A stretch of DNA of 43,192 bases. Source: Flavobacteriales bacterium UBA4474. GTDB taxonomy: Bacteria > Bacteroidota > Bacteroidia > Flavobacteriales_D > Sanyastnellaceae. The stretch lies in the NCBI GenBank assembly GCA_002389295.1, contig DGOE01000157.1, positions 1-43,192 on the forward strand. The letters run 5' to 3'. A program made the translations under genes and the position numbers. Shown one piece after another: positions 16,017 through 23,689 of the stretch (position 1 is its first letter; the number at the start of each line of letters is the position of its first letter). The notes under the pieces are model-generated. The model had not been told where the DNA came from. It searched no databases and saw only the letters and a program-made list of their open reading frames with translations.

Positions 16017-17023
16017 ACCACCTGGGCCAAAACGGTGCCCACCTTGCCCAAAACCGCTGGATCAATGGCGTCCAGGTTGTCGCCGTGGGTGTGGTGGTAC
16101 TTGAAGTAGCCCATCATCTGTGTTTCCAGGTGATAGTGGACGATGTTGGCGGAGGGAATCCCGGCTATTTGACTCACAAAGAGATTGTCGTCAACGGTCT
16201 GCGGCGTGACGCGGTTTTTGAAGAGGTCATTGAATCCGAGCCTGCGCGCGGTCGACCAGACCTTGTCGACCACAGTGGGAGCCAGGGCCATGGAGGTGCC
16301 CTCCCGGTGAAAGACCGCACCCTGTGCCCCCACCATGTCCAAGAGGATACCATACTTCGCACGGTATCCGGGAATGTGCGGCTTGCGCGCCCAATACTGG
16401 GACCCGAGACACCAATCGGTGTAGTCGGAATCCCTGTTGGGCAGCCACTCCGGCTCGCCATAATCCTCCGCGTCGAAGAAGGCGATGTCCACCCCGATAG
16501 AGGGAAGGGAGTCCCCCAGAATGCGCGCCAATTCCAGCAGCACAGCCACACCCGACGCCCCGTCATTGGCTCCGTCAATGGGCTCTTTGATCCGAACGGA
16601 ATCCTTGTCGGCGAAGGGCCGGGTATCCCAATGGGCATAGAGCAAGATCCTGCGCCGCTCCTGCGGGTTGAACGCCCCAAAAATGTTGCGGATGTCCAGT
16701 TTGGTGCCGTCAAACGCGGTCACCCGGGCTTCTTGAAGCGTCACAGCGGCTCCGTACTGCTCGAGCCGTTGGGCCAGCCAATCGCCGCATTGATCGTGTC
16801 CAATGCTGTTGGGTACCCGGGGGCCAAAACCGACCTGGGTCGCCACGTGAGCGTAAGCACTGTCCGCTGAAAACGCAGGGGTGGACACCAACGCAATGGG
16901 CGCTGGCCGAACCGGAGCAGCAGGATTGTCCGAACCGGAACCGGAGCACCCACCCAAAGCGAGCAACAGTGCGCAACCGCACACCAGGAGCAGCCGCTCA
17001 GTCAAACGTCCAGCTCGTTCCAT
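16004..17023 (-). CDS. M28-family glutaminyl-peptide cyclotransferase (type II glutaminyl cyclase), lipoprotein
   Basis: The 339-residue protein has a lipoprotein signal ending 'LLLALGGC'. The M28 zinc fold is intact: 'LLYAHWDTRPFADKD', 'DGANDGASGVAVLLELARIL', 'IAFFDAEDYGE', 'GILLDMVGA' and 'YHHTHGDNLDAID' supply the metal and catalytic residues. The pattern 'QVGFGPRVPNSIGHDQCGDWL', with 'WCLGSQYWA', is that of glutaminyl cyclases rather than aminopeptidases. Such enzymes turn N-terminal Gln into pyroglutamate on exported proteins; in Bacteroidota many signal peptides are cut just before Gln. Three exported proteins of this window fit. The ATG at 17023 overlaps the cysS end by 26 bases, so the genes are cotranscribed. 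Confidence 0.85.
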   Translation of the reverse strand: MERAGRLTERLLLVCGCALLLALGGCSGSGSDNPAAPVRPAPIALVSTPAFSADSAYAHVATQVGFGPRVPNSIGHDQCGDWLAQRLEQYGAAVTLQEARVTAFDGTKLDIRNIFGAFNPQERRRILLYAHWDTRPFADKDSVRIKEPIDGANDGASGVAVLLELARILGDSLPSIGVDIAFFDAEDYGEPEWLPNRDSDYTDWCLGSQYWARKPHIPGYRAKYGILLDMVGAQGAVFHREGTSMALAPTVVDKVWSTARRLGFNDLFKNRVTPQTVDDNLFVSQIAGIPSANIVHYHLETQMMGYFKYHHTHGDNLDAIDPAVLGKVGTVLAQVVYAE

Positions 17024-18521
17024 CCTTGCCGTCCTTGATTTGTACACCCCTGGCGGCCAATTGGTCGCGGATGAGGTCTGCGGTTGCCCAGTCCTTGTTT
17101 GTTTTCGCCTCATTGCGGAGTGCGCACAAGACCTCCATCAATCCGTCTGCGCGGTCTGTGGAAGCGTCTCCATCCGAAGCCTCGTGGTCCAACCCGAGAA
17201 TGTCGTGTGCGAAGTCCTGAAACAGCGCGCGCAGGGCGTCGATGCCCGCCGCATCCATGCCCATTCTTCCCGACGCGACTGAATTGATGACTTTGACCGC
17301 ATCGTAGAGGACCGCAATCAGCACGGGCGTATTGAAGTCGTCGTTCATGGCGGCGTAAGCCCGGTCGCGCAGGGCGACGAGGTCGGGCTGCGGTTCGCCG
17401 CCTTCCACAGGCGCCAATTCCTCCAACAGACCCCAAGCTGACATCAGGCGTTCAAGCCCTTTCTCAGCCGCTTGCAAGGCCGGATTGGAGAAGTCCAACG
17501 TGCCGGCATAATGTCCTTGCAGCATGAAAAAGCGCACGGTCATGGGCGAGTAGCCCTTTTCCAAAAGTTTGTGGTTGCCGGTGATCAGCTCTTCCGGTGT
17601 AAAGCCGTTGCCTTCGGACTTGGACATCTTGCGTCCATTGACGGTGAGCATGTTGCCGTGAATCCAGTACCGCACAGGCTGTTCAGGGCCATGTGCTCCC
17701 ATGTTTTGGGCGATCTCGCACTCGTGGTGGGGGAACTTCAGGTCCATGCCACCGCCGTGGATGTCGAATGACTTGCCCAGGTATTTGGTGCTCATGACGG
17801 AGCATTCGAGGTGCCAACCGGGGAAGCCTTCGCTCCAAGGAGATGGCCAGTGCATGAGGTGGCTCGAATCGGCCTTTTTCCACAAGGCAAAATCCAACGG
17901 GTCGCGCTTTTCGTCTTGTCCATCGAGCGCCCGCGTCTGGTTTTGGAGTTCGTCGATGCGGCGGCCGCTGAGCTCCCCATAATTGTGGGATTCCGCGTAT
18001 TTGCGCACGTCGAAGTACACGCTGCCATTGGCCTCGTAGCCAAAGCCATTTTCGATGATGCGTGCGATCATGCCGATCTGCTCTACGATGTGTCCCGTGG
18101 CTGTGGGCTCGATGGAAGGAGGCAGGATGTGGAACACCCGCATCACATCGTGAAAGTCGTTGGTGTACCGCTGCACGACTTCCATGGGCTCGATGTTTTC
18201 GAGCCGGGCTTTCTTACCGATTTTGTCTTCCCCGTCATCGGTGTCGCCCGTGAGGTGGCCCACATCGGTGATGTTCCGCACATAGCGCACCTTGTAGCCG
18301 AGGTGGAGCAGATAGCGGTAGACCACATCAAATGTGAGGAAGGTGCGCACATTGCCCAGGTGAACATTGCTGTACACGGTAGGCCCACACACATACATGC
18401 CCACGTAAGGCGCATTGAATGGCGTGAACTGCTCTTTCTGGCGTGAAAGGGAATTGCCAATGTGCAGCCCCCCAGCATAAGGGGACAGGGTGTGTTCGGC
18501 AGGAGGGGTAGAGGAATCCAT
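16998..18521 (-). CDS. cysS: Cysteinyl-tRNA synthetase
   Basis: This complete 507-residue class I synthetase charges tRNA-Cys. It has the HIGH variant in 'YVCGPTVYSNVHLGNVRTF', zinc ligands in 'YVCGP', 'LECSVMS' and 'PHHECEIAQ', the KMSKS loop 'KMSKSEGNGFTPEEL', and a helical C-terminal domain with 'MNDDFNTPVLIAVLYDAV' and 'IRDQLAARGVQIKDGKDGT'. The ATG at 18521 gives an N-terminal extension of about 20 residues before the first conserved strand; the frame stays open to 18587 but upstream codons do not look like the family. It is followed by the overlapping glutaminyl cyclase gene. A terminator-like hairpin lies 47 bases upstream and separates it from the MORN-type gene. Confidence 0.96.
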   Translation of the reverse strand: MDSSTPPAEHTLSPYAGGLHIGNSLSRQKEQFTPFNAPYVGMYVCGPTVYSNVHLGNVRTFLTFDVVYRYLLHLGYKVRYVRNITDVGHLTGDTDDGEDKIGKKARLENIEPMEVVQRYTNDFHDVMRVFHILPPSIEPTATGHIVEQIGMIARIIENGFGYEANGSVYFDVRKYAESHNYGELSGRRIDELQNQTRALDGQDEKRDPLDFALWKKADSSHLMHWPSPWSEGFPGWHLECSVMSTKYLGKSFDIHGGGMDLKFPHHECEIAQNMGAHGPEQPVRYWIHGNMLTVNGRKMSKSEGNGFTPEELITGNHKLLEKGYSPMTVRFFMLQGHYAGTLDFSNPALQAAEKGLERLMSAWGLLEELAPVEGGEPQPDLVALRDRAYAAMNDDFNTPVLIAVLYDAVKVINSVASGRMGMDAAGIDALRALFQDFAHDILGLDHEASDGDASTDRADGLMEVLCALRNEAKTNKDWATADLIRDQLAARGVQIKDGKDGTSWTFD

Positions 18522-18567
18522 GGTGTCCGATTTCAGGAAAGCTTCCGGGCGCGAATATCGCAAAGCA

Positions 18568-18604
18568 AAGACCGGCCCACACGACATTTCGGTGGACCGG
18601 CCTT
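18568..18604 (-). terminator. Probable terminator between MORN-type gene and cysS
   Basis: Arms at 18568-18580 and 18592-18604 form a 13-base-pair stem (two G-U pairs on the minus strand) with an 11-base loop. On the minus strand the stem is followed by TTGCTTTGC, a poor T tract; on the plus strand the descending arm ends CTTCTT. It lies 58 bases after the stop at 18662, so it most likely ends that transcript. The poor T tract keeps confidence moderate. Confidence 0.55.
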
Positions 18605-18661
18605 CTTGGTCAAGTGTGCCGGACGAACCGGCCTATTGGCATCAAGCAGGATGTCTTGAAA

Positions 18662-19240
18662 TCACTCACTGCGTTGGACAATGCGTCCGTCGCTGTAGGT
18701 GGTGCGTTTGACGACCCGACCATCGCGGTCGAGGCGAACCAGGTCCCCCTGTTCTTGGCCGTCGTACAATTCGACCAGCATCTCGAGCTGACCGTTGTTG
18801 TGGAAGTAGCGTTGCTGTCCTTGGCCCACCCCGTTCTTGTCAAAGGTGAGCATCTGCTGGATCGTGCCATTTGGCCAGTAGCGGCGCAGGTGTCCCACGT
18901 TTACGCCATGCTCCCAACGCCCTTCCTCAAACAGGAGACCGTCATCTGTAAAGAGCTTGTAGTCTCCAAAGGGGGCGTCGTCCGTATAGTGGATTTCGGA
19001 ACGCAGGCCGCCGTTGGCGTGGTACCTTTTCCAGGTGCCGTTGCGCAGGCCTTCTACCAAAGGACCTTCCTCATAGATGGCATCAGCAGGGAAACCCTCC
19101 ACCTGGGCATCTTTTCCAAGAATCACAGTGTGCTGTGAGCCGGTGGGTTCTGTGTTTTGAATGCTGGGACCGTGGGCCATGGTTCCGAGAACCGGAGCCG
19201 CGACGAGGGACAACATGAGGACGAGTGAATCGAATTTCAT
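18662..19240 (-). CDS. Exported MORN-repeat-variant (YwqK-like) protein
   Basis: The 192-residue protein has a signal peptide ('MKFDSLVLMLSLVAAPVLG') and five repeats of about 22 residues of the MORN_2 kind: 'NGTWKRYHANGGLRSEIHY', 'FGDYKLFTDDGLLFEEGRW', 'VGHLRRYWPNGTIQQMLTF', 'GQGQQRYFHNNGQLEMLVE' and 'QGDLVRLDRDGRVVKRTTY'. Such repeats form a beta-rich sheet. Databases often label these 'antitoxin YwqK', but there is no toxin gene next to this one and it is exported, so I do not infer a toxin-antitoxin role. Function unknown; it is probably periplasmic or on the surface. It lies 81 bases after the threonine dehydrogenase gene on the same strand and may share its transcript. Confidence 0.8.
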   Translation of the reverse strand: MKFDSLVLMLSLVAAPVLGTMAHGPSIQNTEPTGSQHTVILGKDAQVEGFPADAIYEEGPLVEGLRNGTWKRYHANGGLRSEIHYTDDAPFGDYKLFTDDGLLFEEGRWEHGVNVGHLRRYWPNGTIQQMLTFDKNGVGQGQQRYFHNNGQLEMLVELYDGQEQGDLVRLDRDGRVVKRTTYSDGRIVQRSE

Positions 19241-19321
19241 CGGTGCGTTCTGTATGGACGCTCCTGATACGCCACCTGCTCCCAGAAGGTTTCGGCGACG
19301 GCAAATTCAATCGAAAAAAAA

Positions 19322-20284
19322 TCAGGTCGGCTGCGAAAGTTGCGGCTGCCCTTTGCGCGCGGCAATCATCGAGGTCACCAGCTCTGGCAGGTCCACGGTG
19401 GGTTTCCAACCCCAATCTTCCCGGGCCATACTGTCCTCCAATGCACCCGGCCATCCCGCGGCAATGTCCTGCCTGAAGTCGGGGGCACAGCGGTACCGGA
19501 AGTTTGGAACATGGCGGCGGATCTCAGCGAAGAGGGTGGCCGGATCGAAAGACATCGCCTGGATGTTGTAGGCCTCCGTGCAGCGCAGCGCACTCCGCGG
19601 AACAGACATGAGCTGGGTGATGGCAAGGACCGCATCGTCCATGTGCATCATGGGCAGTTGGGTGTCCTCTGCGAGGAAACACGTGTAAGGCTCCGCATCG
19701 TTGAGGTGATCAAAGACCTCTACGGCATAGTCCGTGGTCCCTCCTCCAGGAGGCGCGTGTGTACCAATCAAGCCGGGATAACGCACACTGCGCACATCCA
19801 CACCGCGGTGGCGGTGGTACCAGTTGCACCATTGCTCTCCAGCGTTTTTGCTGATGCCGTAAACCGTACCGGGCAAGCGGTGGCCATCCTGCGCGGCCCA
19901 TGCCCCCGACCCGGGTCCGAAGACCGCGATGGAACTCGGCCAGAACACCTGGGCCAGCCCGTCCACGCCGGCCGCAATCTCCAAGACATTGAGCAACCCT
20001 CGCATATTGAGGTCCCAAGCCCATTGGGGTTCTGTTTCTCCGCGCGCGCTCAGCGCAGCCGCAAAGTGGTGGACGTGGGAAACGTTGTGCTTGCTGAGAC
20101 GGTGGGCCAGTCCTTGAAGGTCACAAACGTCGGTCTGCTCAAAGGGCAAGTCCAAGATGCCGTCATGCGACGGTGACTTGATGTCCATGAGGACAACCCG
20201 TTCGCCGGCAGCTTTGAGGGACAGGGCCATTTCCGTCCCGAGCTGACCAGATGCGCCAATGATGCAGTGCACGTCCTGAGCCAT
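19322..20284 (-). CDS. NAD-dependent L-threonine 3-dehydrogenase, extended SDR type
   Basis: The 320-residue extended short-chain dehydrogenase has the NAD-binding loop 'CIIGASGQLGTEMALSL', the catalytic Ser in 'VFWPSSIAVFGP', and Tyr/Lys in 'PGTVYGISKNAGEQWCNWY'. 'RSVRYPGLIGTHAPPGGGTT' with 'DYAVEVFD' matches the SDR-type L-threonine dehydrogenases, which oxidise threonine to 2-amino-3-ketobutyrate, the first step of conversion to glycine and acetyl-CoA. The partner ligase (kbl) is not in the window. This type is distinct from the zinc-dependent Tdh of enterobacteria. The ATG at 20284 gives the normal N-terminus. It diverges from queA over 63 bases. Confidence 0.87.
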   Translation of the reverse strand: MAQDVHCIIGASGQLGTEMALSLKAAGERVVLMDIKSPSHDGILDLPFEQTDVCDLQGLAHRLSKHNVSHVHHFAAALSARGETEPQWAWDLNMRGLLNVLEIAAGVDGLAQVFWPSSIAVFGPGSGAWAAQDGHRLPGTVYGISKNAGEQWCNWYHRHRGVDVRSVRYPGLIGTHAPPGGGTTDYAVEVFDHLNDAEPYTCFLAEDTQLPMMHMDDAVLAITQLMSVPRSALRCTEAYNIQAMSFDPATLFAEIRRHVPNFRYRCAPDFRQDIAAGWPGALEDSMAREDWGWKPTVDLPELVTSMIAARKGQPQLSQPT

Positions 20285-20347
20285 AACTGCAAATATGCGG
20301 AGGATGTAGCTTGCACTTCAGACCTTTTTTCCCCAACAGGGGCAACG

Positions 20348-21499
20348 ATGGATTTCGATTACGCACTTCCCGATTCCAGTATTGCCAAGCATCCTCCGGC
20401 CAACAGGGAGGATGCCCGTTTGCTGCACATGGCCGATTCGGGTGCCATTGCAGACCGTCAGATCGTGGACTTGACCCGGTTGCTGCCCGAAGGGAGCGCC
20501 TTATGGGTCAATGAAACCAAGGTCCTGCACGCCCGCATGATGGCCGTGAAGCCCACGGGAGGTGTCTTGGAGTTGCTGTTGTTGGAACCCAGGGACCTGC
20601 CGGTGGAGCAGGCGCTCACGTCCGCTTCTCCAGTGGTATGGAATGCCATGGTTGGCGGTGCAAAAAAGTGGAAGTCAGGACCAATCGCTGTCCCCGATAG
20701 TGGCGTGGACCTCACGGTCGTTCGGGACGGCAGCGCACTTCGGTTCAGTTGGCGGGGCGCAGAGGACTTTGGAACCGTCCTCGACCGCCTCGGCCGCATC
20801 CCCCTGCCTCCGTACATGAAAAGGGAGGCCGAATCCGCCGATGAGGAACGGTATCAAACGGTCTTTGCCCGTCTGCCGGGAAGTGTGGCGGCGCCCACAG
20901 CGGGCCTGCATTTGACGCCGGGGTTGCTCCAGGATTTGGCACTGCGCGACATTCCATGCAACAAGGTGACGCTTCACGTGGGGGTCGGTACGTTCAAACC
21001 CCTGACAGGGGATCCATCGGCACACGACATGCATGGAGAACGGTGCATCGTCAGCCAATCCGCCCTGCTCGAATTGGCATCTGGCCGCCCCATTACCGCG
21101 GTGGGCACCACCACGCTGAGAACGTTGGAAAGCCTGTATTGGCTGGCTTGCCGATGGCGCCAGCAGGACATCGGTCCTCAATTGCCCCTGCCGCAGTGGG
21201 TCCACCGAGAAGTCGGAGACCCGTTTTCCTCTTTTGCGGAGGCGATGACTTGGTTGGCCACAAAAGCCGCGGGACAAGACCCATTGACGTTTGCCACACA
21301 CCTGATGATCGTGCCTGGATACAGGGTGCGCTCGGTGGAGCGGCTCCTCACGAATTTCCACATGCCAAACAGCACCTTGCTGTGCATTGTAGAAGCGATG
21401 GTGGGGCCGGCTTGGCGGGAGGCCTATGGGCACGCTGTGAGCGCCGGATACCGTTTCCTCAGTTACGGCGACGCCTGTCTGCTGGAGCGCCGCAATTGA
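20348..21499 (+). CDS. queA: S-adenosylmethionine:tRNA ribosyltransferase-isomerase-like protein
   Basis: The 383-residue protein matches QueA, which transfers ribosyl from SAM to 7-aminomethyl-7-deazaguanine in tRNA to form epoxyqueuosine. Family blocks: 'DYALPDSSIAKHPPANREDA', 'SALWVNETKVLHARM', 'LGRIPLPPYMKREAESADEE', 'YQTVFARLPGSVAAPTAGLH', 'KVTLHVGVGTFKPL', 'AVGTTTLRTLESLYW', 'LLTNFHMPNSTLL' and 'YRFLSYGDACLL'. It is longer than typical QueA (about 350 residues) because of an insertion between 'LESLYW' and 'IVPGYRV', containing 'LPQWVHREVGDPF'. Several normally fixed residues differ, for example HPP where QxP is usual, so it may be the divergent Bacteroidota paralogue rather than the canonical enzyme. 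The ATG at 20348 was chosen by alignment. Confidence 0.82.
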   Translation: MDFDYALPDSSIAKHPPANREDARLLHMADSGAIADRQIVDLTRLLPEGSALWVNETKVLHARMMAVKPTGGVLELLLLEPRDLPVEQALTSASPVVWNAMVGGAKKWKSGPIAVPDSGVDLTVVRDGSALRFSWRGAEDFGTVLDRLGRIPLPPYMKREAESADEERYQTVFARLPGSVAAPTAGLHLTPGLLQDLALRDIPCNKVTLHVGVGTFKPLTGDPSAHDMHGERCIVSQSALLELASGRPITAVGTTTLRTLESLYWLACRWRQQDIGPQLPLPQWVHREVGDPFSSFAEAMTWLATKAAGQDPLTFATHLMIVPGYRVRSVERLLTNFHMPNSTLLCIVEAMVGPAWREAYGHAVSAGYRFLSYGDACLLERRN

Positions 21500-21538
21500 G
21501 CGCTTCAACGGACAGGCGTCCCGGTCATTCCATACGTT

Positions 21539-23635
21539 TCAGCTGCCCTGTCGCAGGTCCTCGACTTCGGCCTTTTCTACAATGGCGTTGGACAAACGAA
21601 CCGGCGCACCACTGCTGATGGGCATGTTCTTGAAGTAAGTCCGGTCGTTCAAACCATTGACCTCTGTCGCGAAGTCTCCCGTGGCTTCCACATCGTTCCG
21701 CGTGACGGGAGCAATGACCCAAACGCCATTGCTGCCCTTGATGGGGTCGCTGATGACATCCAGTGGAAGTGCGAAGGCAGCACCCACAACATTGGGCTCA
21801 GGCGCACCGGCACCGCTGATGCTCGGCGTCTTCAGGCTGACACCCGTGGCGGTATTGACCCTGTCTCCGGCCTGTTCCGCAATGGCTTCAAGGGTGCTCC
21901 CCTTCATGATGTCCATGTACATCTCGGCCTTTTTCTCTTGCAAGGCTCCGGCGCGCATGGCCGCTTCAACATTTTCGAATGGGGGCTCACCCGCCTGCTT
22001 GATGTTGACCAAGCAAGCGATCACGTAGTTGCCGTCGATCTGAAAAGGATTGGAAACATCTCCTGTTTCAGCGCCAAATGCCCAGCCCACGACTTCAGTG
22101 CCGTTCATCAAACCAGTGATGCCCGCCGCACCGGACTTGACATCCTTTGCTTCAATAATGGCATAACCCATGGTGTCTGCAGCATTGCGGAAGGCTTCCG
22201 TGTCGCCGTACTCGATGGCAAAGTTCATGGCGGTTTCCTCGGCCTCTTTCGACGTGAAGTCGGAAATCGCTACGCTGCGCTCCACCCGTTGAATGGTGAT
22301 GGCGTCAGAGGTCCACTGCTGGTCCAACAACTCAATCAGGTGCAGGCCATAGTTGGTCTTGGCTGTTCCGATTGAACCGACCCGGTTGTCGAAACAAAAA
22401 TCCTCAAACGGCTTGACCATGCGGCCCCGCTGGAACTCGTATTCACCCCCTGTGGCCTTGGAGCCTGGATCTTCACTGTGCTTGTTCACGAGGTCCGCAA
22501 ATTCATCACCGGCACGCAAGCGGCGCTTCAGTGAGTCTGCCCGCTCCTCGAGGGCGGCCAGCTGGGCGGGGTCGTTCACGTCTGCTGTTTTGAGCAGGAT
22601 GTGGCGGCATTTCACCGTACTGTCGGCTACGGCGTCCTTTGAGATCACCTTGTCCAAACGAATGGCCTCTCCTTCGAAATAGGGACCGATCACATCGCCT
22701 ACTGCGGCGGTTTCGAACTTGGCCACCTGGCTTTCCTTGTCAACCGCGGCACCAATGATTTCGAAAATATTGGTTTCGCCGGTCAAACCATTGCCTGCGA
22801 GGAAAGCGCTGTCAACTTCCGCGTTGGTCCAGTCTTTTTGGTATTGCTCAAACGCAGTTTGGGCGCGTTGGCGGTCATCAAAACTGGCGGTCAGTGGGAT
22901 GCGGATGTACTCGATGTCCCGGCCGGCTTGTTGGGCGTATTGGGCATCGCCCTTGTGCACCTTGTAGAAGGCCTTGGCATCGGCATCCGTGACTTCGACC
23001 TCCGCGTCTGGGATGGAGGTGTACTTCTTGAGCACGTACCGGAAATCCACTTTTTGCTCGCCGCGCAGGAATTCCTGCTTGCCTTCGAGCGTGTTGGCCG
23101 CCAATCCGGCGCGCACGAGTCCATCGAACTTCTCACGCATCCGCTTCTGCTCAATCACCCTCGCGTAGCCGGCATACTGTGCGCGGCCATTGGGGTCTGA
23201 GTACATGGTGCTAAACGTCTGCTTCCATTGCGCTTTCTGCTCCTCGGTCACCTGACCTGAGTAAAAGGTGCGGGAAACCCAAGGCGAGATGAAATCGCCG
23301 TAGCGGATGTCATCAAATTCCTCCTTGGTCAATTCCAACCCCAACGCATCGAAGTTGTCGCCGTACAGGCGCTCCGTCAGGATGTCCCCCCACACCTCAT
23401 TTTGGGCGTCGCGGTCCGCGTTGTAGTTAAACAGAGTCTTCCGCTCTTGAACCCGTGTCCGGTATTCCAAGAAAGAGACGTCGTTTCCGTTGACCGACCC
23501 TGCGGCTTGGCTGCCGGGGTTGTTTCCGATCATCGCGATCACAGCGTCATACGGAATGAGGAAGCCCAGCATGCCCAACCCAATGATGGTGAGCAGCAGT
23601 GTTTGCTGGTTTCGGATCCTTTCAATCATGGCCAT
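21539..23635 (-). CDS. PpiD/SurA-like membrane-anchored peptidyl-prolyl isomerase (parvulin)
   Basis: The 698-residue protein has an N-terminal anchor ('NQQTLLLTIIGLGMLGFLIPY'), a SurA_N-type chaperone region ('GSVNGNDVSFLEYRTRVQER' and the following helices), and one parvulin domain ('VKCRHILLKTADV', 'FADLVNKHSEDPGSKATGGE', 'MVKPFEDFCFD', 'TNYGLHLIELLDQ') around residues 345-450. A long helical C-terminal half follows. It should act at the periplasmic face of the inner membrane on newly secreted proteins, like PpiD. Of two start ATGs (23635 and 23629) the first was used; the frame upstream is open but not family-like. It is the last gene of the long minus-strand run, 54 bases after the DUF21 protein gene. 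Confidence 0.9.
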   Translation of the reverse strand: MAMIERIRNQQTLLLTIIGLGMLGFLIPYDAVIAMIGNNPGSQAAGSVNGNDVSFLEYRTRVQERKTLFNYNADRDAQNEVWGDILTERLYGDNFDALGLELTKEEFDDIRYGDFISPWVSRTFYSGQVTEEQKAQWKQTFSTMYSDPNGRAQYAGYARVIEQKRMREKFDGLVRAGLAANTLEGKQEFLRGEQKVDFRYVLKKYTSIPDAEVEVTDADAKAFYKVHKGDAQYAQQAGRDIEYIRIPLTASFDDRQRAQTAFEQYQKDWTNAEVDSAFLAGNGLTGETNIFEIIGAAVDKESQVAKFETAAVGDVIGPYFEGEAIRLDKVISKDAVADSTVKCRHILLKTADVNDPAQLAALEERADSLKRRLRAGDEFADLVNKHSEDPGSKATGGEYEFQRGRMVKPFEDFCFDNRVGSIGTAKTNYGLHLIELLDQQWTSDAITIQRVERSVAISDFTSKEAEETAMNFAIEYGDTEAFRNAADTMGYAIIEAKDVKSGAAGITGLMNGTEVVGWAFGAETGDVSNPFQIDGNYVIACLVNIKQAGEPPFENVEAAMRAGALQEKKAEMYMDIMKGSTLEAIAEQAGDRVNTATGVSLKTPSISGAGAPEPNVVGAAFALPLDVISDPIKGSNGVWVIAPVTRNDVEATGDFATEVNGLNDRTYFKNMPISSGAPVRLSNAIVEKAEVEDLRQGS

Positions 23636-23689
23636 GTTGGCAGCATTTTCTTGTGGAGCGCGAAGATACGCAGACCCCACGGTTCGACA

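Noticed and set aside
18662..19240. Antitoxin of a toxin-antitoxin pair
   Set aside because: The MORN repeats match proteins labelled YwqK antitoxin, but the protein is exported and no toxin-like gene adjoins it.
19313..19321. Run of eight T on the minus strand after the threonine dehydrogenase stop, as a terminator
   Set aside because: No GC stem precedes it; nearby GCAGCCG copies are direct, not inverted, repeats.
20329..20345. CCCC-AACA-GGGG hairpin just before the queA start as a riboswitch
   Set aside because: Only four base pairs; the 63-base divergent gap is too short for a preQ1-type aptamer that I could recognise.
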